37,065 nt of DNA from positions 1 through 37,065 of the forward strand of contig CAMBBS010000040.1 in assembly GCA_945863875.1 (NCBI GenBank), given 5' to 3'. Source of the DNA: Desulfopila aestuarii DSM 18488 (lineage in GTDB: Bacteria; Desulfobacterota; Desulfobulbia; Desulfobulbales; Desulfocapsaceae). The position numbers and the translations under genes were made by a program. Below the pieces are notes generated by a model, which saw only the letters and a list, made by a program, of their open reading frames with translations, did no database searches and was not told where the DNA came from. Positions 6,850 to 16,393 of this stretch are shown one piece after another. Position 1 is the stretch's first letter. Every line of letters starts with the position of its first letter.

Positions 6850-7365
6850 TTACGACCAAAAAGTCGCGTTAAATAATGTTGTTGCAACCAGTGCGGGCAG
6901 GATCAATAATCCCCAGGAGAATATGACCAGGGTAATCCCCCTATTGTTCCTGTTCAAGTGTTTATCCGCGCCGAGTTGCGGGTAGCGCTGGAGAAGCGAC
7001 TTGACTGCTCCGGATCGTTTGTTGAAATCCTCTCCGCCAATGTAATCACTGATCACGCCTTTACTTTTCCAAAAATCGAGCATTTTCCGGCATTCCGATC
7101 GAATAACCCCGCCTTTGCCGCTTGAGCCGTAACCATGAATGAGCGTCAATACCTTGACATCGTTTCTGATTGCGTCGTCAATTATCTCATGCATGCGGTG
7201 AAGAGCAGCCTCCAGCACCGGACGACCAGCCTCGAGGTTGACTGTTTTATGGACAAACGTGGTCTTTTTTACCGGCTCGGTCACGTCCAGCCTGCTGCCG
7301 CAAAACGGACACAGCACACTTGATGCATCTTTTGTATTACCGCAGACATCGCAGAGGGTCTTCAT
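6850..7365 (-). CDS. Smr-domain protein with N-terminal zinc ribbon and C-terminal membrane helix
   Basis: The 171-aa protein has three parts. Residues 5-22 carry two CxxC pairs (Cys5, Cys8, Cys19, Cys22), a likely zinc ribbon. Residues 40-125 form an Smr-like domain with HGYGSSGKG (77-85), the glycine-rich HGxG segment associated with nucleic-acid binding or nicking in MutS2-type Smr domains. Residues 143-165 are strongly hydrophobic and probably form a single membrane anchor, with only a few residues after it. A GAGGTGG motif lies just upstream of the ATG. It is 28 nt downstream of rel. The combination suggests a membrane-tethered nucleic-acid-binding protein; the actual role is unknown. 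Confidence 0.75.
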   Translation of the reverse strand: MKTLCDVCGNTKDASSVLCPFCGSRLDVTEPVKKTTFVHKTVNLEAGRPVLEAALHRMHEIIDDAIRNDVKVLTLIHGYGSSGKGGVIRSECRKMLDFWKSKGVISDYIGGEDFNKRSGAVKSLLQRYPQLGADKHLNRNNRGITLVIFSWGLLILPALVATTLFNATFWS

Positions 7366-7393
7366 CCTGCCACCTCGTCCTTTTTTCGAGCAA

Positions 7394-9577
7394 CTACAGT
7401 CGACGGACGTTGATAACAGCCGGCAGTTGCCGGAGGTGCTGTATCAAGACGTTCAGATGTTCGAGATTCTCTACTTCCAGGGAAATGGTCATATCCGCCA
7501 GGTCAGTCGGCGTGGTGTGCGCGGAAATATCAACAATATTGGCGTTATCAAGGCTGATGGCACCACTGATTTCCGAGAAAATACCCCGTTTGTTTTCGGC
7601 ACTGATATGGATACCGGCCCGATAGGTTTTTTCGCCAATACCCGACCAGGAAACATCAATCCACCGATTGGGATCGGAACTGAGCAGGTTATGACAACTG
7701 GCCTTATGTACAGAAACACCACGGCCCATGGTGATAAAACCAACGATCGGGTCGCCCGGCAGCGGCCGGCAGCACTGACTGACCTTGACAAGCATACCGT
7801 CAATGCCGTCGATACTCACTCCGGCCTTATCTTTCCCGGCTTCATTTATATGCTGGCTGACCATGAGGCTTGCCAGCTCTTCCGGTGGCAGCTGCACAGC
7901 GATCTGCTCGTTCTCCTTACGCAGTTCGGCCGGCTGCAGCCCCTTGATAAGGTTCTGCACGGTAATCGCCCCGCTGCCGACCTTGCTCAGCAGATCGTCG
8001 AGAGAGTTGCAGCGCAGCTGCTTGAGAATCAAACGGATATGCCCACTCTTAATGATTTTTTTCAGCGTGGTGTCATATTTTTTGATCTCTCTTTCACAGA
8101 TTTCCCGACCGAGTTTCAGCGCCTTCTCTTTTTCTTCACGCCTCAGCCAGGAACGTATCCTGGTTCTCGCCCGGCTGGTCTTGACCAGAGTGAGCCAGCC
8201 CCGTCTTGGCACCTGCGTCGGAGACGTTACGATCTCGACGATATCGCCGGTCTTCAACTGATATTTCAGCGGCACCTGCCGTCCGTTAACTTTTGCCGAG
8301 ACACAGTGGTCTCCGACCTCGGTATGGATCGAGTAGGCAAAATCAATAGGGCAGCTGCCCAGCGGAAATTCCTTGACCTCCCCCCTCGGAGAAAGTGCAT
8401 ATATCTCCGGATCGTACAGTTCGCCGACCAGGCTATCGAGGAATTCCCTCGGATCCTCAACATCCTGCAGAGAGGTGACCAGTTTTTTCAGTTCACGGAA
8501 AAGTTTTACATCCTTTTTGTTAACCTTTTGGCCCTCTTTGTAGGCCCAGTGCGCGGCAACACCCTCCTGGGCCACCCTGTCCATCTGATCGGTGCGGATC
8601 TGAATTTCTATAAAGTGGTCACGGGGACCAACCACCGTCGTATGCATCGACTGATAGTTGTTCGCCTTGGGAACGGAGATAAAATCCTTGATCCGACCGG
8701 GGACCGGCGCCCAGTTGGCATGAATGATCCCGAGCGCCTCATAGCACTCGTTGACGTTTTCAACAATGATCCGAAAGGCAACCTTGTCATACACCCGCTC
8801 AAGAGGAATATTCTGGGCAATCAGTTTCTTGTAGATAGAATAGAGGTGTTTGGGGCGACCGATTATACGAATGGGAACGATGTTGCTCTCCGCCAGTTTT
8901 TCATGGAGGATTTTGATGACTTCATCAACGTATTTCTGGCGTTCATCGAGAGAGCTCTCTAAGGTGTGTGCCAGCTCATAATGTTCTTCCGGATACAGGA
9001 ATTTAAAGGCGTGGTCCTCGAGCTCCCGCTTGAGCCAGTCGATACCGAGACGGCTGGCCAGTGGGGCATAGACGTCCATGGTCTCCCGGGCCATGTCGAG
9101 CTGCTGTTCCCGGTCGACCATATCAAGGAGAAACATATCGAGGAGTCGATCAACCAGCTTGACCAGCAGCACCCGGATATCCGTGGCGATCGCCAGGAGC
9201 ATTTTCCGCAGGTTTTCCGCCTGACTGGCCAGCTTGCTGTTATACGAAACCTTGGTTATCTTCGTTGATCCCTCAACGATGCCCGCGACATCCTTGCCAA
9301 ATTTATCGACAAGCTCTTCAACCGTCACCCCTTCCTTGAGAACCCCATGGAGCAGACCGGCGAGAATCGTATCGAGATCTAGATGCATCGACGCCAGTGT
9401 CGAAGCCACCTCCAGCAGATGCATGATGTACAGCTCGCCGGAGAAATGCCGCCGGCCTTTGTGCACGCGGGCGACGATCTCCCATGCCTCATCAATGCGA
9501 GACAGATCAACACCATGCAAATAGTTGGCCGCCAGAACCTTCAGCCCGTCAGGGTTTACTGTGGATGGATGTGTCAT
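7394..9577 (-). CDS. RelA/SpoT-family (p)ppGpp synthetase with degenerate hydrolase site
   Basis: A long Rel protein of 727 aa acting in the stringent response. The ATG at 9577, six bases after GGAAAG, is preferred over the upstream TTG at 9583. Domains in order are HD-type hydrolase (about 35-190), synthetase (about 235-345), TGS (about 390-450), the CCRPLPGD zinc-finger/CC region and a C-terminal ACT domain. The synthetase site is intact: Asp264 in VYDKVAFR, RIKD (295-298, the RxKD type) and Glu324 in EIQIRT. In the hydrolase site His53, His77 and Asp143 remain, but the HDxxED motif reads HGVLKE (77-82) and DRLHNM reads DRLLDM (143-148). Hydrolysis is therefore probably lost, which is an inference. 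It follows proS by 14 nt. Confidence 0.92.
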   Translation of the reverse strand: MTHPSTVNPDGLKVLAANYLHGVDLSRIDEAWEIVARVHKGRRHFSGELYIMHLLEVASTLASMHLDLDTILAGLLHGVLKEGVTVEELVDKFGKDVAGIVEGSTKITKVSYNSKLASQAENLRKMLLAIATDIRVLLVKLVDRLLDMFLLDMVDREQQLDMARETMDVYAPLASRLGIDWLKRELEDHAFKFLYPEEHYELAHTLESSLDERQKYVDEVIKILHEKLAESNIVPIRIIGRPKHLYSIYKKLIAQNIPLERVYDKVAFRIIVENVNECYEALGIIHANWAPVPGRIKDFISVPKANNYQSMHTTVVGPRDHFIEIQIRTDQMDRVAQEGVAAHWAYKEGQKVNKKDVKLFRELKKLVTSLQDVEDPREFLDSLVGELYDPEIYALSPRGEVKEFPLGSCPIDFAYSIHTEVGDHCVSAKVNGRQVPLKYQLKTGDIVEIVTSPTQVPRRGWLTLVKTSRARTRIRSWLRREEKEKALKLGREICEREIKKYDTTLKKIIKSGHIRLILKQLRCNSLDDLLSKVGSGAITVQNLIKGLQPAELRKENEQIAVQLPPEELASLMVSQHINEAGKDKAGVSIDGIDGMLVKVSQCCRPLPGDPIVGFITMGRGVSVHKASCHNLLSSDPNRWIDVSWSGIGEKTYRAGIHISAENKRGIFSEISGAISLDNANIVDISAHTTPTDLADMTISLEVENLEHLNVLIQHLRQLPAVINVRRL

Positions 9578-9591
9578 AAACAACTTTCCGG

Positions 9592-11304
9592 TTATTTACT
9601 CAGTTCAGCAAGGATTGTTGTCTGGAGACGTTTGACGGTTTCTTCCGGTGTCAATTCCTCAAGGGTGCCATCTTTGCGATTTTTGATTTCCAACGTGCCA
9701 CTTTTTATGAAGGTTTTGCCGACAGTTACCCGATAAGGAATTCCAAGCAGGTCGGCATCCTTGAATTTAAACCCGGGCCGCTCATCCCGGTCATCGAGGA
9801 GCACCTCCAGGCCAGCCGCCTGCAGATCCTCATAGATTTTTTCCGCGGCGGTGTTGATGATCTCATCGTCTATGCCAAGGTTGACGATGATCACGGTATA
9901 CGGCGCCAGAGGCACGGGAAAGACGATGCCTCTGTCGTCATGATTCTGCTCAATGGCGGCAGCGACGATACGACTGACGCCTATGCCGTAGCAGCCCATG
10001 ACAAAATGCTTTGCCTGTCCGTCTTTGTCCTGGAAGGTTGCCTGCATCGACTCGGAGTAACCGGTACCCAGTTTGAAGACATGTCCCACTTCGATGCCTT
10101 CCGTCGTCTCGAGTTGACCACCGCATTCCGGGCAGGGGTCAGAGGTGGTTATCTGCCGCAGATCACCCACCGCTTCCACCTGAAAGTCGCGACCGAGATT
10201 GACGTTTTTCAGATGGAAATTCTTCTCATTCGCCCCAGCATAAAAATTCTGCATGGCGGCGACTTCCTGGTCGGCAACCATGCGGACAGCAATGCCGACC
10301 GGTCCGAGATACCCGGTTGGGACACCGGTTGCGTCAAAGACCTCCTGTTCGTCGGCCATTTCCACGTCTGCCGCGCCGAGCAGATTTTTGAGTTTTACTT
10401 CCTCTACTTCACGGTCAGCGCGTACAAGTGCGGCGACTATCTTACCGTCTGCTTTAAAAACGAGCGTCTTGACCAGTTGCTTCGCCTCAATACCCAAAAA
10501 TTCACAGACCGTGTCAACTTTTCGCTTGCCGGGTGTTTCAACCTTTTCCATGTCGCCGAGGACTTCCGGCCGCTCAATTTTCACAAGTTTAACCACCGCT
10601 TTTTCCATATTAGCGGCGTACTCGCACTCCTTGCAGACGACAATGGTGTCTTCGCCGGTTTTGGCAAGCACCATAAACTCATGGGAGAAACTGCCGCCAA
10701 TCGCGCCGGAATCGGCTTGAACCGCACGGAAAGACAGACCGCAGCGGGTAAATATCCGTTTATATGCCTCATACATCTTCATATAGGAAATACCGGCGGC
10801 CTCATCATCGACATCAAAGGAATAGGCATCCTTCATGATGAACTCCCGGCCACGCATGAGTCCAAACCGCGGCCTGATCTCGTCACGAAACTTGGTCTGA
10901 ATCTGGTACAGATTCATGGGCAGATTTCTATAGGAGTGCAATTCCTTGCGGGCGATGTCGGTAATCACCTCTTCATGGGTCGGTCCGAGACAGGATTCCC
11001 TGTCGTGCCGATCATGAAATCTGAGCAGTTCCGGTCCGTATTTTTCGTACCTCCCGGTCTCCCGCCAAAGATCGGCGGGCTGCACCATCGGCATGAGCAG
11101 TTCCTGGGCTCCGGCCAAGTTCATCTCTTCGCGGACGATATTTTCAACTTTACGGATTGCGGCCAGGCCAAACGGCATATAGGTATAGATACCGGCAGTA
11201 AGCTTGCGGATGCATCCCGCGCGCAGCATGAGTCGATGACTGACTATTTCGGCTTCAGCCGGGGTCTCTTTAAGAGTCGGCAACAGGGTCTTTGAATAGC
11301 GCAT
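9592..11304 (-). CDS. proS: prolyl-tRNA synthetase (bacterial type with editing insert)
   Basis: This enzyme charges tRNA-Pro with proline in the cytoplasm. The 570-aa length and the order of parts match the bacterial ProS type: a class II catalytic core beginning near [12 protein letters not shown], motif 2 around [16 protein letters not shown], an INS editing domain of the YbaK type between about 225 and 400 that removes mischarged alanine, motif 3 around GCYGIGVSR, and a C-terminal anticodon-binding domain. No good ribosome-binding motif is visible before the ATG at 11304, which is unusual for this window. It lies between ispG and rel. Confidence 0.96.
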   Translation of the reverse strand: MRYSKTLLPTLKETPAEAEIVSHRLMLRAGCIRKLTAGIYTYMPFGLAAIRKVENIVREEMNLAGAQELLMPMVQPADLWRETGRYEKYGPELLRFHDRHDRESCLGPTHEEVITDIARKELHSYRNLPMNLYQIQTKFRDEIRPRFGLMRGREFIMKDAYSFDVDDEAAGISYMKMYEAYKRIFTRCGLSFRAVQADSGAIGGSFSHEFMVLAKTGEDTIVVCKECEYAANMEKAVVKLVKIERPEVLGDMEKVETPGKRKVDTVCEFLGIEAKQLVKTLVFKADGKIVAALVRADREVEEVKLKNLLGAADVEMADEQEVFDATGVPTGYLGPVGIAVRMVADQEVAAMQNFYAGANEKNFHLKNVNLGRDFQVEAVGDLRQITTSDPCPECGGQLETTEGIEVGHVFKLGTGYSESMQATFQDKDGQAKHFVMGCYGIGVSRIVAAAIEQNHDDRGIVFPVPLAPYTVIIVNLGIDDEIINTAAEKIYEDLQAAGLEVLLDDRDERPGFKFKDADLLGIPYRVTVGKTFIKSGTLEIKNRKDGTLEELTPEETVKRLQTTILAELSK

Positions 11305-11423
11305 ATTTACAATTTTTTATAGAGGATTAATCTTATAAAAACGAACCTACCAGCACAGGGAGCCGAGGGGAAACGAACATACCGGAGGCAAAGGCCGCGT
11401 GCCGTAACAATGCTTTATTATTT
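11305..11423 (-). promoter_or_regulatory. proS leader with 13-bp direct repeats
   Basis: The 119-nt gap between ispG and proS carries a 13-bp direct repeat with one mismatch, read on the plus strand as AAACGAACCTACC (11339-11351) and AAACGAACATACC (11371-11383). The flanks are GC-rich, and the part next to proS is AT-rich, with TATAAG- and TATAAA-like boxes. No terminator is obvious. It may contain a proS promoter or a regulatory site. Confidence 0.3.
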
Positions 11424-12554
11424 TCAAAAAGGTTCCCTCCTTCCTTCCCGCTTATCGAGATGAGCACTATTCCGCTCTTTTTGCCCCTCATCATCCATCT
11501 TTTTCAGCTCGGCGAGAAAGATTTCCAGCAGCTCATTTTCAGGGACCTTTCGCCAAATTTCACCTTTCTTGAAAATGATACCGACACCATTGCCGCCGGC
11601 AATCCCTATATCCGCCTGCCTGGCTTCCCCTGGGCCATTGACGATGCAGCCCATAACCGCAACCTTCAGCGGGCTTTCCATGGTCTGGACGAATCGCTCA
11701 ACCTCCTCGGCCAGGGTAAAGAGATCAATGCGGGTACGGCCACAGGTCGGACAGGAGATCAGTTCCGGTCCCCGTTCGCGGATCTTCAGGGAACGAAGCA
11801 GCTCAAAACCGACCCGCACTTCCTCCACCGGGTCACGGGTAAGAGAAATGCGGAAGGTGTCGCCAATGCCCTGACTCAGAAGGATGCCCAGGGCGACACT
11901 TGACTTGACGGTCCCGGCAATAAGTCCACCCGCTTCGGTTACCCCGAGATGCAGCGGATAGTCGGTGGTTTTCGACAGCCGCTGGTAGCTGTTGATGGTG
12001 GTCAGCACATCCGATGACTTGATCGAGATCTTAATCTCGTGATAGCCATGTTTTTCCAGCAGGCGGACGTTGCGCATGGCGCTTTCGATCAGCGCGGCAC
12101 TATTCTCCGGCGTCGGATAACCATGTTTTTTCAACAGGTCCTTTTCAATGGAGCCGCTGTTCACCCCGACCCGAATCGGTATCCGGTGCTGTTTGGCGGC
12201 AGCAACCACCAGGGCGACTTTCTCTTCCCCGCCGAGATTGCCCGGATTAATACGAATACCGTCGGCACCGCTTTCCATGGCGGCGACGGCCAGGCGAGAG
12301 TCAAAGTGTATATCGGCAATCAAAGGAATGGAGATTTTCTCCTGAATGGCCCGAATGGCCGCAGCCGCCTCAAGGTCTAAAACGGCAACCCGGACGATAT
12401 CACAACCGGCTTCCTGCAGACGACAGATCTGCGCTACCGTCTGCTGGACATTTTTTGTGTCGGTGTTGGTCATCGACTGCACACTGATGGTGCTGTTACC
12501 GCCGACGGCGACCTTGCCGACCTGTATTGATCGCGTTTTACGTCTGATTATCAT
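11424..12554 (-). CDS. ispG: 4-hydroxy-3-methylbut-2-enyl diphosphate synthase (GcpE)
   Basis: IspG catalyses the reductive conversion of methylerythritol cyclodiphosphate to HMBPP in the non-mevalonate isoprenoid pathway, using a [4Fe-4S] cluster. The 376-aa protein has the TIM-barrel N-terminus (QSMTNTDT near 26-33) and the C-terminal cluster ligands Cys268, Cys271 and Cys303 with Glu310 (SCPTCG and GCIVNGPGE). The last 20 or so residues are a highly charged tail. Its ATG overlaps the tsaB stop as ATGA. dxr, an earlier enzyme of the same pathway, is two genes upstream of tsaB, and uppS, a user of the products, lies further up the same run. Confidence 0.96.
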   Translation of the reverse strand: MIIRRKTRSIQVGKVAVGGNSTISVQSMTNTDTKNVQQTVAQICRLQEAGCDIVRVAVLDLEAAAAIRAIQEKISIPLIADIHFDSRLAVAAMESGADGIRINPGNLGGEEKVALVVAAAKQHRIPIRVGVNSGSIEKDLLKKHGYPTPENSAALIESAMRNVRLLEKHGYHEIKISIKSSDVLTTINSYQRLSKTTDYPLHLGVTEAGGLIAGTVKSSVALGILLSQGIGDTFRISLTRDPVEEVRVGFELLRSLKIRERGPELISCPTCGRTRIDLFTLAEEVERFVQTMESPLKVAVMGCIVNGPGEARQADIGIAGGNGVGIIFKKGEIWRKVPENELLEIFLAELKKMDDEGQKERNSAHLDKREGRREPF

Positions 12555-13300
12555 CGGCCGGCCAGATTTTTGTCGTGCAATTGAGCATTTTTTTGCAAGA
12601 GATTAAGCTCGGCATCCGAGCTGCGAATATAGACCGGCACCGCCTCGGCCAGATCGAGCTGTTCCCCTGCCTCAAGCATTTCTCCGGCAAGCATGCCAAG
12701 TGAAGACGCCGACGGCTCATGCAGCTGAGAGGGTGCAAAGATGACCTTTTCACCAAGTAAATTTCTAAACAATTCACCATACACCATTGCACCGTCACCA
12801 ACCATGAAAAGCGGTTCGGAAACAGCAGCGACAAGCTTTTCCGGCGCGACCACGGTCATGTCGCTGATGCGCTGCGAAAGACCTTCGGCATTACATCGAT
12901 AAAAGGCGACATAGACCTCTTTTTTTCGTGCATCGAGAACAGTGCAGATAAGTCGTGAAGTGACGCATTTGGCCGCCAGGGAATCAAGGGTCGAGACCCC
13001 GAGCAACACTTTGCCCGCAGCTGCGGCCAGTCCTTTGGCCGTGGCCATGCCGATTCTCAGCCCGGTAAAGCTTCCCGGACCGAGACTCACCCCAATCCCG
13101 GCAATAGACGGCCAGTCGACTTCGGCTTTTTTCATTATATAATCAATAGCCGTAAGCAGACGCCTGGAGTGGGTGACCGTGCCGGTAAGACTGAGCGAGG
13201 CGATAACTCTGCCCTCTTTTCTGGTTCCGCAGGTAAGGGCAACGGCACTGCAGGGGGTCGCTGTGTCGATCGAGAGTATAAACGGTTGTCGGCACTCCAT
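12551..13300 (-). CDS. tsaB: tRNA threonylcarbamoyladenosine biosynthesis protein TsaB
   Basis: TsaB is the non-catalytic partner of TsaD in forming t6A at position 37 of ANN-reading tRNAs. The actin-like ASKHA fold is shown by ILSIDTATPCSAVAL at the N-terminus and the LGPGSFTGLRIG signature near residue 75. I place the start at the ATG at 13300, giving 249 aa, because it overlaps the rseP stop as TGATG; an in-frame TTG lies one codon earlier. The end overlaps ispG. The length is slightly above that of E. coli TsaB. Confidence 0.9.
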   Translation of the reverse strand: MECRQPFILSIDTATPCSAVALTCGTRKEGRVIASLSLTGTVTHSRRLLTAIDYIMKKAEVDWPSIAGIGVSLGPGSFTGLRIGMATAKGLAAAAGKVLLGVSTLDSLAAKCVTSRLICTVLDARKKEVYVAFYRCNAEGLSQRISDMTVVAPEKLVAAVSEPLFMVGDGAMVYGELFRNLLGEKVIFAPSQLHEPSASSLGMLAGEMLEAGEQLDLAEAVPVYIRSSDAELNLLQKNAQLHDKNLAGR

Positions 13301-14373
13301 CAACGCAACAGCCTGACAATGTCATTGTAGAAAACAAAGATCATAAGCGTGGCGAGAAGGCCGATGCCGACCTGCTGGGCGATGATCTGCACCCGCTCGT
13401 TCAGCGGTTTTCGCCGCACCCCCTCAATGGTCAGAAAAACCAGATGTCCACCGTCGAGGACCGGGATCGGCAGGAGATTGAGGATGCCCAGATTGACACT
13501 GAGCAGACTCATAAAATAGATGAGATTCAACCAGCCGGCCTTCATCTGTTCGCCGGCAATCTGGGCGATAAGAATGGGCCCGCCTATTTCGGAAGCAGGG
13601 ACAACCTGCTGGATGATTTTCACAAAGCCCATAACCGTAAGGGTTACGTACATCCAGGTTTGCCGGCAGGCGCTCTGCATTGCCCCCAAAAGGGTGCTTT
13701 TTTCATAGCTCAGCTCGTCGGCCTTCATGATGCCGATCATATACCGCTTCTCGACTTCTTCACCAAAGACGTTTTTCACCGCATCAATCGCCGGTACTAT
13801 TTCTAAACGCAACTGTTCCCCCTCGCGATCAACGTCAACACGGATGGGTTCTCCGGCACTGTTCTTCACCGCCTCCAGGACATCGATCCAGCCGACTGTG
13901 GCCGTGTCGTCAATACGCACTATAACATCACCGACCTGCATCCCGGCAGCGGCCGCCGGTGAATTTTCATTTACCTTGCCTATTCGAGTGGTGTCGACCG
14001 AGGTCGGAATACCAACGAAGGAAAACACCATGAAAAACAGTACGATCGAAAAGAGCAGGTTGAACAGCGGGCCGGCTAAAACCACCATAAACCTCTGCCA
14101 CACTGGTTTATGGGCAAAAGAGCCTTTTCTGTCTTCTTCGGTGATCTGCTGCTCATCCGGATTTTCGCCAAACATCTTGACAAAGCCGCCGAGAGGAAAG
14201 GCCGAGATGACATACTCGGTTTCGCCGATGACCTTGCCGACGAGTTTCGGCCCAAAACCAAGGGAAAATTTCAGCACGCGCACGCCGAATAACTTGGCAA
14301 AGAGAAAGTGTCCAAGTTCATGGACAAAAATAAGCAGACCAAGAACCAGTATAAAGGAAAAGAGTGTATTCAT
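13300..14373 (-). CDS. rseP: site-2 (RIP) zinc metalloprotease RseP
   Basis: This is an inner-membrane intramembrane protease that cleaves anti-sigma factors or remnant signal peptides within the membrane. The HExxH zinc site is in the first membrane segment (His18, Glu19, His22 in VHELGH). A single PDZ domain lies roughly at 110-190, and the third zinc ligand is in PIPVLDGGH near residue 305. The length of 357 aa fits the one-PDZ form, shorter than the two-PDZ E. coli protein. The gene is 56 nt after dxr and overlaps tsaB by one base. The link to an envelope-stress sigma factor is known for relatives; no such gene is seen here. Confidence 0.93.
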   Translation of the reverse strand: MNTLFSFILVLGLLIFVHELGHFLFAKLFGVRVLKFSLGFGPKLVGKVIGETEYVISAFPLGGFVKMFGENPDEQQITEEDRKGSFAHKPVWQRFMVVLAGPLFNLLFSIVLFFMVFSFVGIPTSVDTTRIGKVNENSPAAAAGMQVGDVIVRIDDTATVGWIDVLEAVKNSAGEPIRVDVDREGEQLRLEIVPAIDAVKNVFGEEVEKRYMIGIMKADELSYEKSTLLGAMQSACRQTWMYVTLTVMGFVKIIQQVVPASEIGGPILIAQIAGEQMKAGWLNLIYFMSLLSVNLGILNLLPIPVLDGGHLVFLTIEGVRRKPLNERVQIIAQQVGIGLLATLMIFVFYNDIVRLLR

Positions 14374-14429
14374 AGCTAAAAACGTTTAGAGGGTGCACGC
14401 CACCGGGTGCGGAGACGTAGATATAAAAT

Positions 14430-15593
14430 TCAATTTGTCTTCAGGATAAGCCGTTGCGCCTCGCGCCTCGCAGCAACATCCGCGCCAAGAATATCATCAA
14501 GGCTGTCCTCACTTCCTGCATGAACAATATCCATTGTTCGGGCAACTGTCTCCGCTATCTGCGGAAATGTTATCTTCGATTGCAGGAATGCCTCCACGGC
14601 AACTTCGTTGGCACTGTTCAATACCGTCGGCAACACGCCGCCACTCTCAAGAGCGGCAAAAGCGAGTTTGAGAGCGGGAAAACACAGGTAGTCAGGTTCA
14701 AAGAATTCCAGGTTCCCGCACGTCAGAAGATTGAGGGGCTTCAGCTGCAGGGGTCGCCTGGCCGGATAGGAGAGCGCGTAGGAAATAGGAATACGCATAT
14801 CGGGGATGCCGAGCTGGGCCAGCACCGAGCCATCTCTATACTCGACCAGAGAATGGACGATCGACTGGGGATGGACGACCACCTGGATTGCTTCGCCGTC
14901 CACCTCAAAAAGCCACCTGGCCTCAATAACCTCCAATCCTTTGTTCATCAGCGTTGCCGAGTCAATGGAGATTTTCCTGCCCATGCTCCAGTTGGGATGC
15001 TTCAACGCCTGCGCTCTGGTAACGTGCTGCAGCTGTTGCCGGCTCATGCTGCGAAAGGGGCCCCCGGACGCGGTGAGAATGATTTTCCGCAAATCCTTTC
15101 GCCGCCCGGCCTCCAGTGCTTGAAAAATAGCGGAATGTTCTGAATCGACCGGCAGCAGCCTGATACCTTTTTTCTGAACAGCGGTCATGACGATGCGCCC
15201 GGCCATGACCAGGGTCTCTTTATTGGCAAGGCCAATATCCTTGCCCGCCTCAATGGCCGCAAGCGTCGGCAGAAGTCCTGCGGCGCCGACAATTGCCGAA
15301 AGAGTGAAATCGGCGGCCGGATGGGCCGCAACAAGTATATTCCCCTCGGTGCCGTGAACAATTCTGTCGTGAAATTTGCCGGGAAGAAGTGTACGCAAGG
15401 CCGCAACCTTGTCAGCGTCACCGACAGAAATCAATTCCGGGCTAAATTCTTTTACCTGTTCGGCCAGCCTCTGGACATTGGCCCCGGCTGCCATAGCGAC
15501 TACTTTGTAGAGTTCAGGGAACTGTCGGATGACATCGAGGACATTGACGCCGATGGACCCGGTCGACCCCAAAAGAGAAATATGTCGCATCAT
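14430..15593 (-). CDS. dxr: 1-deoxy-D-xylulose 5-phosphate reductoisomerase
   Basis: Dxr converts DXP to MEP with NADPH, the first committed step of the methylerythritol phosphate pathway. The start at 15593 (MMRHISLLG) is chosen because its ATG overlaps the cdsA stop as ATGA and places the NADPH loop GSTGSIG at residues 9-15, as in the family. A longer frame from 15632 would add 13 residues inside cdsA. The metal and substrate segment [13 protein letters not shown] is present, as are [17 protein letters not shown] and the C-terminal helical domain. The length is 387 aa, slightly shorter than the E. coli enzyme. Confidence 0.95.
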   Translation of the reverse strand: MMRHISLLGSTGSIGVNVLDVIRQFPELYKVVAMAAGANVQRLAEQVKEFSPELISVGDADKVAALRTLLPGKFHDRIVHGTEGNILVAAHPAADFTLSAIVGAAGLLPTLAAIEAGKDIGLANKETLVMAGRIVMTAVQKKGIRLLPVDSEHSAIFQALEAGRRKDLRKIILTASGGPFRSMSRQQLQHVTRAQALKHPNWSMGRKISIDSATLMNKGLEVIEARWLFEVDGEAIQVVVHPQSIVHSLVEYRDGSVLAQLGIPDMRIPISYALSYPARRPLQLKPLNLLTCGNLEFFEPDYLCFPALKLAFAALESGGVLPTVLNSANEVAVEAFLQSKITFPQIAETVARTMDIVHAGSEDSLDDILGADVAARREAQRLILKTN

Positions 15594-16390
15594 AGCACCG
15601 GGAAAGCAAGCAGGTAATAGAGGATCGGACAAACGAAGAGCAGGGAGTCAACTCGATCCAGTATCCCGCCATGCCCGCCAAGACAATGGCCGGAGTCCTT
15701 GGTGGCGGTACCTCGTTTAATAATCGATTCTGTCAGATCCCCGGCAATCCCGGCAATGGCCAAGAAAACAGCCGCTCCTATGAGGAACAGCCAGTTGACC
15801 GCCGGTAGGAGCAACAGGGCAAAAAGCACTGCACCGGCAAGGCCGCAGAGAACGCCTCCTACGGCCCCCTCAACGGTTTTATTCGGACTGACATTGGGGC
15901 AAAGCTTGTTCTTGCCTATCGCCTTGCCGACAAAATAGGCGCCACTGTCGGAACAGGCAGTTATGGCCGAGGCGATGATCAGCCAGCTGCCGCCATCGGC
16001 TAGAAAGCGCAGCAGGACAACATGTGCTCCCAGGACGCCAATATAGAATACCCCGAAGACAAGACGGCAGAAAAGGTTATAACCGTCGGCAATATCTTTG
16101 TAGCGGTAGAGCATATAGCAGGTCAGGGCGAGAAACGATCCCAAGGTGGTCAGAAGCAGCGTCGCGGTATGGGGACGCAGGCAGGTCACCGCGACCGGAG
16201 CGGCGAGGATGCAATTGACAAGCCACCGTTCGGCAGGAACAGTCGTCCGCCTGTCGACCATGTGCACATACTCATTGGCGGCGACAAGGACTATCGGGAC
16301 AAGGACAAGACAAAACTGGAGGATCGACCCTTGCAGCAACAGGAGAAGCCAGAAACCAGCAATCAATATTCCAGGGACAATACGTTGCAT
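15590..16390 (-). CDS. cdsA: phosphatidate cytidylyltransferase (CDP-diglyceride synthase)
   Basis: CdsA makes CDP-diacylglycerol from phosphatidic acid and CTP, the entry to phospholipid synthesis, in the inner membrane. The 266-aa protein is mostly hydrophobic, with about seven or eight membrane segments. It carries the C-terminal family signature [10 protein letters not shown] followed by [12 protein letters not shown], which includes the catalytic and metal-binding acids. It starts three bases after the uppS stop and overlaps dxr, so the three genes are almost certainly one translation unit. Confidence 0.94.
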   Translation of the reverse strand: MQRIVPGILIAGFWLLLLLQGSILQFCLVLVPIVLVAANEYVHMVDRRTTVPAERWLVNCILAAPVAVTCLRPHTATLLLTTLGSFLALTCYMLYRYKDIADGYNLFCRLVFGVFYIGVLGAHVVLLRFLADGGSWLIIASAITACSDSGAYFVGKAIGKNKLCPNVSPNKTVEGAVGGVLCGLAGAVLFALLLLPAVNWLFLIGAAVFLAIAGIAGDLTESIIKRGTATKDSGHCLGGHGGILDRVDSLLFVCPILYYLLAFPVL

Positions 16391-16393
16391 GAG

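Noticed and set aside
7238-8962. 574-aa open frame on the plus strand across rel
   Set aside because: It is an antisense shadow of rel, which has clear domains and motifs on the minus strand. The plus-strand frame shows no recognisable family and no ribosome-binding site.
9940-11295. 451-aa open frame on the plus strand across proS
   Set aside because: It lies wholly antisense to a complete prolyl-tRNA synthetase, and its length follows from the codon bias of that gene.
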